Of a stretch of 5,640 nucleotides of DNA, positions 1 to 4,447 are shown piece by piece. The notes under the pieces are model-generated. The model was not told the DNA's origin and did no database searches. It worked only from the letters and a program-made list of their open reading frames with translations. Position numbers and translations under genes: made by a program. The DNA comes from JBGPLH01 sp041486365 [NCBI: Thermodesulfobacteriota bacterium] (GTDB lineage: Bacteria; JAUYMQ01). The stretch lies in contig JBGPLH010000228.1 in the NCBI GenBank assembly GCA_041486365.1, positions 1 to 5,640 of the forward strand, written 5' to 3'. The stretch's first letter is position 1; each line of letters starts with the position of its first letter.

Positions 1-642
1 CCAATCGACCCAGTGGAGCAGGGCAGCCACCGCCGGGAGTCCCAGCGGGAAGGCCTGCGCGATGTGCGATTCCACTTTCTGCGCCAGCCCGATGGCATCC
101 GCCCCCTCCGCGAAGGCGCCGCCCGGCGGGAGGAACGCGTCGCCGACCGCGCCGAGGATCCTGCGGCTCCCTTCCGAGAGCGCGGTTCCCCCTTGCGCGC
201 CGGCCGCGGCAGCACCGGCCGCGAGCGGACTCGTGAGCCGCCAGGTCCACCACGCGCCGAGCGCGATGCCGCCGTCGACGAGGAAGTTCGCCAGGTAGAT
301 GAAGTAGGGGCGCTCGAAGATCAGGAAGAGGAGGCAGGTGCCGCTGGAGACGGCCTTCCCGATGGCCAGCGGCGGCATCAGGATGCGGCGCTCCGAGGGC
401 GCCTCGCTGATGAGCCAGGCGAGACTGGTCACCACGGCCATGTAGGCGACGGCGAGGCCGAGCCAGAAGCGGTGGGCGAGATGCGGCGCGTCGGGGAAAC
501 CGAAGATCCCGCCGACGCCGTTCAACGTGTCGATCGTCCCGTTCGGGAAGAGGAAGAACAGCGTTCCCACAACGAGGAACGTCCACGCGAACATGCGATA
601 GACGGGGCGTAGCAGGGCGTCCCAGCCCGGGCTCGAGGACAT
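1..642 (-). CDS. Membrane protein with C-terminal gluconate-dehydrogenase-subunit-3/GMC-N-like segment (partial, 3' end outside window)
   Basis: The frame opens at ATG 642-640 and stays open for 214 codons to the left edge, so the C-terminus is missing. A GGGAG site (648-652) lies 5 nt before the start, which supports it. The first ~135 residues contain four hydrophobic stretches that look like membrane helices: about 18-32, 59-79, 91-109 and 114-134. An Ala/Gly-rich linker (about 138-153) follows. From about residue 155 the sequence changes to a soluble pattern (LSEGSRRILGAVGDAFLPPG, then AQKVESHIA and a Leu/Ala helix). This resembles the small helical domain of gluconate 2-dehydrogenase subunit 3 and of the N-terminus of GMC long-chain alcohol oxidases. 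That assignment is from memory of the families, not a search. The gene starts 22 bp after the flavoprotein gene and is probably cotranscribed with it. I do not recognise the four-helix domain. The protein could be a membrane anchor or subunit for a GMC-type dehydrogenase, or an N-terminal fusion to one beyond the edge. Confidence 0.72.
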   Translation of the reverse strand, partial: MSSSPGWDALLRPVYRMFAWTFLVVGTLFFLFPNGTIDTLNGVGGIFGFPDAPHLAHRFWLGLAVAYMAVVTSLAWLISEAPSERRILMPPLAIGKAVSSGTCLLFLIFERPYFIYLANFLVDGGIALGAWWTWRLTSPLAAGAAAAGAQGGTALSEGSRRILGAVGDAFLPPGGAFAEGADAIGLAQKVESHIAQAFPLGLPAVAALLHWVDW

Positions 643-647
643 GCGAT

Positions 648-652
648 CTCCC
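648..652 (-). promoter_or_regulatory. Ribosome binding site of the partial membrane protein
   Basis: GGGAG on the minus strand, 5 nt before ATG 642. It fixes the start of a gene that runs off the window and lies in the 22 bp gap after the flavoprotein stop, so translation can start independently within an operon transcript. Confidence 0.6.
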
Positions 653-664
653 GCGGAGGTGCGC

Positions 665-2326
665 TCAGTCGCACTCGCGAAGGGCGTCCCAGTCCTCGCG
701 AAGCGGCGGGAGCCGGTTGCGGTCTCCCAGCACCTCGCCCGCGTTTACCATGCGGAGGAGATTCGCGTCCAGCACCGCCCCGGCCGCGATGACCCCGCTC
801 CGGAGCACGCTCCCGATCCCGTGGCCCGAAGGCGTGCTCGCCCCGCAGAGGTACAGGCCCGGGATGTCGGTCTCAGGCCCCATCCGCATGGGCCCCGCCT
901 GGTCGCAGGAGAGCTCGACGCCGTAGGAGGTCCCGCCGGTGGAGCGGGTGAACCGCTCCTGGGTGATGGGCGTGGCGGCCTCCTTCCAGTCGATGTGCTC
1001 CCGGATCCCCGGGAGGATCCGCTCGGCGCCCGCGATGAGACGCTCGGCCAGCTCGTGTTTTCGGCGGCGGTACTCCGGGTCCACGTGGTAGGCGTTCCCC
1101 GCGTCCGCCGGTCCCTTCCCCACGTGCCAGAGCGCGTAGTCGCGGGGAACCATCGTCATGACCTGGAGGTTCGTGTAGCCCTCCGGCGCGAGGTGGCGGT
1201 TCGTGGGGTCCTTGATCGATGCGACGGTCAGGTAGATGAAGTCCTTGTCCGGCATCTTCCCGGCGTCGAGTTCGGCGTACATCCCCGCGATGTCGTAGCT
1301 GTCGTAGAGGAACCAGTTCGTGTTGGGCAGCGCCCGCTCGGACAGGTCCGTGTCGAGCCCGAGGTACACGACGAAGAGCGGCAGCGCCATCCGGTAGGAC
1401 TTCACGTGATCGATGGTGGCCTGGGAGAAATGATCAGGGCCCACCAGCTCGGTCACGGTGCGCTTCAGGTCCGCGTTCGAGACGACGATCGGCGCGTCGA
1501 TCCGGCGACCGTCCTTGTCGAGGATCACGCCGGCGGCGCGGCCGTTCTCGACGACGATCCTCCGGACGCGGGAGCGCGTGCGCACCTCGCCGCCGTAGGC
1601 TCGGATCGCCTCGACCAGCCGTCCCGCGATCACCTGGCCGCCCCCTTCGGGATAGTAGGCGCCCTTCATGTAGTGGTCGGTGAAGCCCGCCTGGAGCGCC
1701 ACCGGCGTGCGCCCGGGCGGCACCGCATAGGCCCCCGACTCGCCGACGATGACGGCCTGCGCCCGTTGTGAGATTCCGTGCTCGGCGAACAGATCGGTGA
1801 CGGGCCGTACGCCCCACTGCATGAAGAACGGCGCCTCCACGGGAAGCTGTTCGAAGGACAGCTCCCCCGCCTGGATCCGCCGCCCCTCGCGGCCGACCTG
1901 GCGCAGGACGTCGATCACCTGGCCGAGGGCCTGCGCCTCGTCCGGGAACTGCTCGATCAGCCGCGCCCTGTACTTGTCCCAGCTCGCCGGGATCCGGAAC
2001 GTGAAGTCGGGGAAGATCAGCGTCGAGTAGCCGTCCGGCTCCAGCGGCCGGAACACGACGCGCTCGGCGAGGCCCACGCCGCGGAGGATCGTCGTGATCA
2101 GCCCGTCGTGGCCGCACTCGCCGATGTAGTGGAGGCCCACGTCGAACTCGTATTCTCGCCCGTGAATCTTGCGCCGGAAGTCCTGGGAGTTGCCGCCGGC
2201 CACGTGGTGCGACTCGAGCACGAGGGTCCGCTTGCCCGCCGCGGCGAGATAGGCGCCGCAGGACAACCCGCCCAGTCCCGAGCCGATCACGACGGCGTCC
2301 CACTGCTCGCTTCGATCCTTTTCCAT
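665..2326 (-). CDS. FAD-dependent oxidoreductase, phytoene desaturase / carotenoid isomerase / retinol saturase (RetSat-like) superfamily
   Basis: A complete 553-residue protein. The N-terminus holds a Rossmann FAD-binding motif, GSGLGG (residues 15-20), with an acidic residue at the end of the second strand (LVLESH, E38) placed to bind the adenosine ribose. It then has HHVAGGNSQDF (40-50) and a VGLHYIG motif (63-69), as in CrtI, CRTISO and RetSat proteins. The middle has the family segment YYPEGGGQVIAG (224-235), followed by EVRTRSRVRRI, which in this superfamily belongs to the FAD domain, and VVSNADL (281-287). The C-terminal FAD-contact block is GLYLCGASTPSGHGIGSVLR (490-509). Members desaturate, isomerise or saturate C=C bonds of carotenoids, retinol and other hydrophobic polyenes; the substrate here cannot be read from sequence. 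No signal peptide or membrane helix is evident. The ATG follows a strong AAGGAGG site and starts 15 bp after the acyl-CoA dehydrogenase stop, so the two are very likely cotranscribed. Confidence 0.9.
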   Translation of the reverse strand: MEKDRSEQWDAVVIGSGLGGLSCGAYLAAAGKRTLVLESHHVAGGNSQDFRRKIHGREYEFDVGLHYIGECGHDGLITTILRGVGLAERVVFRPLEPDGYSTLIFPDFTFRIPASWDKYRARLIEQFPDEAQALGQVIDVLRQVGREGRRIQAGELSFEQLPVEAPFFMQWGVRPVTDLFAEHGISQRAQAVIVGESGAYAVPPGRTPVALQAGFTDHYMKGAYYPEGGGQVIAGRLVEAIRAYGGEVRTRSRVRRIVVENGRAAGVILDKDGRRIDAPIVVSNADLKRTVTELVGPDHFSQATIDHVKSYRMALPLFVVYLGLDTDLSERALPNTNWFLYDSYDIAGMYAELDAGKMPDKDFIYLTVASIKDPTNRHLAPEGYTNLQVMTMVPRDYALWHVGKGPADAGNAYHVDPEYRRRKHELAERLIAGAERILPGIREHIDWKEAATPITQERFTRSTGGTSYGVELSCDQAGPMRMGPETDIPGLYLCGASTPSGHGIGSVLRSGVIAAGAVLDANLLRMVNAGEVLGDRNRLPPLREDWDALRECD

Positions 2327-2331
2327 CGGTG

Positions 2332-2338
2332 CCTCCTT
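2332..2338 (-). promoter_or_regulatory. Strong ribosome binding site of the FAD oxidoreductase
   Basis: AAGGAGG on the minus strand, 5 nt before ATG 2326. It is a near-perfect anti-SD match and lies wholly within the 15 bp gap after the acyl-CoA dehydrogenase stop codon. It decides the start and implies efficient independent initiation on an operon mRNA. Confidence 0.85.
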
Positions 2339-2341
2339 GCG

Positions 2342-3493
2342 TCAATACGATTTGGGCAGTCCCAGCGAGTGCTGAGCGACGAAGTTCAGGATCATCTCCC
2401 GGCTCACCGGCGCTATCCGCAGGGTGCGCAGCGCGCCCCACATGTCCGCGAGCCCGTACTCGCAGGCCAGCCCGTTGCCCCCGTGCGTCTGGATCGCCTG
2501 GTCGAGCGCGCGGAGAGCCGCCTCCGCGGCGGCGTACTTCGCCATGTTCGAGGCCTCTCCCGCGTCCTCTCCCGCGTCGTACAGCCAGGCCGCCTTGGCC
2601 GTCATGAGGCGCGCGAGCTCCACGCCGATCTTCGCCTCCGCGAGCGGGTGAGCAATCCCCTGGTGCGCGCCGATGGGCACGCGCCACACCTTGCGGTCGC
2701 GGGCGTAGGCGGCGGCCTTCTCGAGCGCATAGCGCCCGACGCCGTTAGCCATGGCGGCCGAGGTGATGCGCTCCGGATTGAGCCCGGTGAACAGAGGCGC
2801 GAGCCCGGCCCCCTCCCCGCCGACGAGCCGGTCCGCGGGGACGGTGACGTTGTCGAAGAAGAGGGTGAACTGCCGCTCGGGCATCACGGTCTGCACGGGG
2901 ATCGGAGATTTCTCCAGCCCGGGCGCGTCGACGTCCACGATGAACAAGCCGAGCCCGTTGGGCCGTCCGGCGTCATCGACGATCTTCGCGACCACGAGGA
3001 CCGCGTCCGCCTCGTCGACGCCCGAGATGTAGTACTTCGTTCCGCGCAGGCGATAGGCGTCGCCGTCGCGGGTCGCGGCGGTGGCGAGGTTGTGGGAGTT
3101 CGATCCGGCGTCGGGCTCCGTGATCGCGAAGACCACCTTCTTCGTGCCGGACGCGATACCCGGGAGCCAGTCCTTCTTCTGCCCGGGGGTGCCGTGGCGG
3201 GAGAGGATCGAGCCGACGATCGCGGGGGAAACGACGAGGAGGAGGAGCGGGCAGCCCGCGGCGGCGAGCTCCTCGCAGACAGCGGCGAGCGCGGCGATTC
3301 CCATGCCGCCGCCGCCGTGCTCCTCGGGGATGTTCACCCCGAGGTAGCCCTTGCGCGCGAGATCGTCCCAGAGCTCCGTGGCCCTGCCGCCGGCGCGGGC
3401 GCGCTCCACGTACCAGCCGTGTCCGTAGGATGAGGCGATGCCGTGAACGGCATCGCGAAGCATCCGGTGTTCGGAGGACTCCGAGAAATCCAT
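2342..3493 (-). CDS. Acyl-CoA dehydrogenase family protein (catalytic Glu probably in the isovaleryl/long-chain-type position)
   Basis: An FAD-dependent dehydrogenase that would introduce an alpha,beta double bond into an acyl-CoA thioester. Taking ATG 3493, the protein is 383 residues and begins MDFSESSEHRMLRDAV, the usual N-terminus for this family. Recognisable blocks are LARKGYLGVNIPEEHGG (45-61), the flavin/substrate motif AITEPDAGSNS (123-133), the beta-domain stretch GTKYYISG (151-158), and the C-terminal alpha domain with AAYARDRKVW (261-270) and QTHGGNG (335-341). Where medium-chain enzymes carry the catalytic Glu of a YEGT motif, this protein has IAPVSREM (360-367), with Pro362 at that place. 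A Glu (E241) sits in LNPER, the position of the catalytic base in isovaleryl-CoA and long-chain acyl-CoA dehydrogenases. The same frame extends upstream to an ATG at 3547 (401 aa) and a TTG at 3592 (416 aa). ATG 3547 has GAGGAAG about 14 nt upstream; ATG 3493 has only a weak SD. I prefer 3493 on family length. It is the first gene of the minus-strand operon; chain length and substrate are unknown. Confidence 0.92.
   Translation of the reverse strand: MDFSESSEHRMLRDAVHGIASSYGHGWYVERARAGGRATELWDDLARKGYLGVNIPEEHGGGGMGIAALAAVCEELAAAGCPLLLLVVSPAIVGSILSRHGTPGQKKDWLPGIASGTKKVVFAITEPDAGSNSHNLATAATRDGDAYRLRGTKYYISGVDEADAVLVVAKIVDDAGRPNGLGLFIVDVDAPGLEKSPIPVQTVMPERQFTLFFDNVTVPADRLVGGEGAGLAPLFTGLNPERITSAAMANGVGRYALEKAAAYARDRKVWRVPIGAHQGIAHPLAEAKIGVELARLMTAKAAWLYDAGEDAGEASNMAKYAAAEAALRALDQAIQTHGGNGLACEYGLADMWGALRTLRIAPVSREMILNFVAQHSLGLPKSY
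2554..2577. repeat. Perfect 12 bp tandem duplication inside the acyl-CoA dehydrogenase gene
   Basis: CCTCTCCCGCGT occurs twice head to tail (2554-2565 and 2566-2577). Read on the minus strand it encodes the repeated DAGE-DAGE of LYDAGEDAGEAS (protein residues 304-315), in a loop between alpha-domain helices. It keeps the frame. From memory, relatives have a stretch of similar length here, so this may be codon coincidence and not a recent insertion. Confidence 0.85.
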
Positions 3494-3566
3494 GACAGCC
3501 CCGGCGGCGATCCGGGTGGAGGGTGCCGCGTCAGACGGATCGGACATATCCCGTGAGGGCGCTTCC

Positions 3567-3582
3567 TCGAGCAAATGCTCGA
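3567..3582. promoter_or_regulatory. 16 bp palindrome, operator-like, upstream of the acyl-CoA dehydrogenase gene
   Basis: TCGAGCAAATGCTCGA has two perfect 7 bp arms around a central AA. It lies 20 bp upstream of ATG 3547 and 74 bp upstream of ATG 3493. Acyl-CoA dehydrogenase operons are often controlled by TetR- or GntR-type repressors that bind sites of this size and symmetry. No regulator gene is present in the window, so the assignment as an operator is inference; the palindrome itself is directly visible. Confidence 0.45.
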
Positions 3583-3587
3583 AACGC

Positions 3588-3604
3588 TGCAAATATCATT
3601 CCCG
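3588..3604 (-). promoter_or_regulatory. Candidate sigma-54 (-24/-12) promoter for the acyl-CoA dehydrogenase operon
   Basis: On the minus strand, GGAATGATATTTGCA places GG (3602-3601) exactly 10 nt before GC (3590-3589), with a complete TTGCA -12 box. The -24 box (CGGGAATG against YTGGCACG) matches only partly, for about 10 of the 13 defined consensus positions overall. Transcription would start near 3577, inside the palindrome, with the ATGs at 3547 and 3493 downstream. I see no good sigma-70 pair nearby. No sigma-54 activator gene or upstream activator site is visible, so this is tentative. Confidence 0.3.
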
Positions 3605-3642
3605 CAACGAGATCCGTGGCGCGCGTTAAAGGAGTATCCGCT

Positions 3643-3684
3643 GGGCGGGGCGTCCGGGGCGAGGGGCGAGCGGGGGCGCGGGGG
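3643..3684 (+). other. Multi-tract G-quadruplex motif
   Basis: Six G runs occur within 42 nt of the plus strand: 3643-3645 (3 G), 3647-3650 (4), 3656-3659 (4), 3663-3666 (4), 3672-3676 (5) and 3680-3684 (5). They are separated by loops of 1, 5, 3, 5 and 3 nt. Five runs have at least four G, so a four-tetrad quadruplex is formally possible. For minus-strand transcription the G-rich strand is the template strand, and the motif lies about 40-80 bp upstream of the candidate -24 element. The motif is directly visible; folding in vivo is not shown. Confidence 0.6.
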
Positions 3685-3767
3685 AGCACGCGCAGCCTTT
3701 GCATCCGGAGGCGGGAGCCCCAGGCGGAGACGCATAATCTGCGGGAGGGAGTGGGGCGGGAACCGGG

Positions 3768-4349
3768 TCACTGCGGCAAGGGCTCGGGCGCGTTCCTCGC
3801 CTTCCACTTGATGTTGCACCCCATGCTCGGCTTCTGATCCGCCGGCGCGGGCCTGCCCGCGAGGACCGCGTCGAGGGCGGCGCGGAGATCCTTCCCCGTC
3901 ACGGGGACGTTGTTGCCGGGTCGGCCCCCGTCCATCTGGCCGCGGTAGACCAGCCGCCGTTCCCGGTCGAAGAGGAAGAAGTCGGGCGTGCAGGCGGCGC
4001 GGTAGGCCCGGGCGACCTGCTGGCTCTCATCGTGGAGGTAGGGGAACGTGTAGCCGATCGTCCGCTTCTCACGCTTCATGTTCTCCGGGCTGTCGTCGGG
4101 ATAGGCATCTGCGTCGTTTGCGTTGATCCCGACGATGGCCACGCCTTTCGCCTGATATTCCCGGCAGAGCTTCGCCAGCTCCTGCCGCACGTGCTTCACG
4201 TAGGGGCAATGGTTGCAGATGAACATCACGAGGAGGGCCGGCGCGTCCCTGAAGTCCCGGAGCGAGACGTGCTTCCCCTCGGTGTCGGGGAGACTGAAGT
4301 CGGGGGCCTGCATCCCGAGCCCGGGCATCGTGGATGGTGTGAGCGACAT
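3768..4349 (-). CDS. Thioredoxin-fold family protein (AhpC/TSA-redoxin type, CNHC active site)
   Basis: A complete 193-residue soluble protein. It starts with a redoxin-type N-terminus (MPGLGMQAPDFSLPDTEGKH, residues 8-27), then the strand LLVMFICNHCPYV, in which C45-N-H-C48 is the CxxC redox site at the start of helix 1. The cis-proline loop reads RAACTPDFFLFD (117-128), with an extra Cys120 next to the Thr-Pro that packs against the active site in thioredoxin folds. A conserved-looking tail, SMGCNIKWK (175-183), adds Cys178. From memory, small uncharacterised redoxins of 180-200 residues share the CNHCPYVKH, ACTPDFF and GCNIKWK blocks. No signal peptide or lipobox is evident, so it is probably cytoplasmic. 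It may be a thiol-disulfide reductase or peroxiredoxin-like enzyme; its partner is unknown. The ATG has an excellent GGAGGAGGT site 5 nt upstream. It diverges from the SMUG1 gene across 98 bp and lies 274 bp before the dehydrogenase operon. Confidence 0.9.
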   Translation of the reverse strand: MSLTPSTMPGLGMQAPDFSLPDTEGKHVSLRDFRDAPALLVMFICNHCPYVKHVRQELAKLCREYQAKGVAIVGINANDADAYPDDSPENMKREKRTIGYTFPYLHDESQQVARAYRAACTPDFFLFDRERRLVYRGQMDGGRPGNNVPVTGKDLRAALDAVLAGRPAPADQKPSMGCNIKWKARNAPEPLPQ

Positions 4350-4354
4350 GGCTT

Positions 4355-4363
4355 ACCTCCTCC
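4355..4363 (-). promoter_or_regulatory. Strong ribosome binding site of the thioredoxin-like gene
   Basis: GGAGGAGGT on the minus strand, 5 nt before ATG 4349. It is a perfect AGGAGGT anti-SD match and suggests high translation. It fixes the start against the internal Met codons at residues 8 and 13. Confidence 0.85.
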
Positions 4364-4410
4364 GGCGTTCGGCCCGATCCTGGGCTATGAAGGGGACGAG
4401 GGCAAGGGCC

Positions 4411-4429
4411 CGGGGCGCGGCGCGCCCCG
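4411..4429. repeat. GC-only hairpin upstream of SMUG1
   Basis: CGGGGCGC (4411-4418) and GCGCCCCG (4422-4429) form a perfect 8 bp inverted repeat around a GGC loop. It ends 8 nt before the presumed SD (GAGAGG, 4438-4443) of the SMUG1 gene. In the mRNA it would be a very stable stem just upstream of the ribosome site. It could be a leader stem or chance in GC-rich DNA. It has no T-tract, so it is not a standard terminator. Confidence 0.5.
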
Positions 4430-4447
4430 CTCCGCGCGAGAGGCCGC

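Larger units (their letters stand above)
3494..3767. other. Control region between the thioredoxin-like gene and the acyl-CoA dehydrogenase operon
   Basis: These 274 bp contain no convincing gene. From the thioredoxin-like stop towards the dehydrogenase they hold a purine-rich plus-strand tract (about 3721-3767), the G-quadruplex-type motif at 3643-3684, a small A+T-richer island (about 3590-3637) with a sigma-54-like element, and a 16 bp palindrome at 3567-3582. I see no clear rho-independent terminator behind the thioredoxin-like gene. Read-through into the dehydrogenase operon therefore cannot be excluded, although the gap size and the elements argue for a separate promoter. If ATG 3547 is the real dehydrogenase start, 3494-3547 is coding. 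Confidence 0.6.
4350..4447. promoter_or_regulatory. Divergent promoter region between the thioredoxin-like and SMUG1 genes
   Basis: This 98 bp spacer must hold the start signals for the SMUG1 gene on the plus strand and the thioredoxin-like gene on the minus strand. I find no convincing -35/-10 pair in either direction. The best is a weak minus-strand TTGCCC with a poor -10 about 17 nt later. The two genes could share regulation, for example as redox and DNA-damage responses, but no operator repeat proves it. Confidence 0.4.

Noticed and set aside
13-612. Plus-strand 199-codon frame opposite the left-edge membrane protein
   Set aside because: Its translation is almost all Arg/Glu/Asp/Gly/Pro, as expected from the reverse of a hydrophobic GC-rich gene; the minus strand shows clear membrane helices and an SD.
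641-1771. Long plus-strand open frame (376 codons) opposite the FAD oxidoreductase gene
   Set aside because: Antisense shadow in GC-rich DNA. The translation is Arg/Val/Glu/His-rich with no domain, while the minus strand encodes a clear flavoprotein.
1434-2687. Minus-strand 417-codon frame overlapping both the flavoprotein and dehydrogenase genes
   Set aside because: Out-of-frame shadow, very rich in Arg/Gly/Ala, running through the end of one real gene and the start of the next.
3301-3322. GCC/CCG trinucleotide run in the dehydrogenase gene
   Set aside because: It encodes the Gly-rich EEHGGGGMG loop typical of acyl-CoA dehydrogenases and is not a separate repeat element.
1778-3433. Long plus-strand open frame (551 codons) spanning the flavoprotein and dehydrogenase genes
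   Set aside because: It crosses two real minus-strand genes and the gap between them; its composition is typical of an antisense frame and it has no recognisable motif.
3494-3592. Upstream start TTG 3592 for the acyl-CoA dehydrogenase
   Set aside because: TTG is a rarer start, has no good SD, coincides with the candidate -12 box and would make the palindrome coding. The extra 33 residues precede the normal family N-terminus. ATG 3547 remains possible.
3523-3837. Plus-strand 104-codon frame in the control region, near an AAAGGAG sequence at about 3628
   Set aside because: It runs through the G-rich tract and into the antisense of the thioredoxin-like gene, giving low-complexity Arg/Gly protein. 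The SD-like site does not precede its start.
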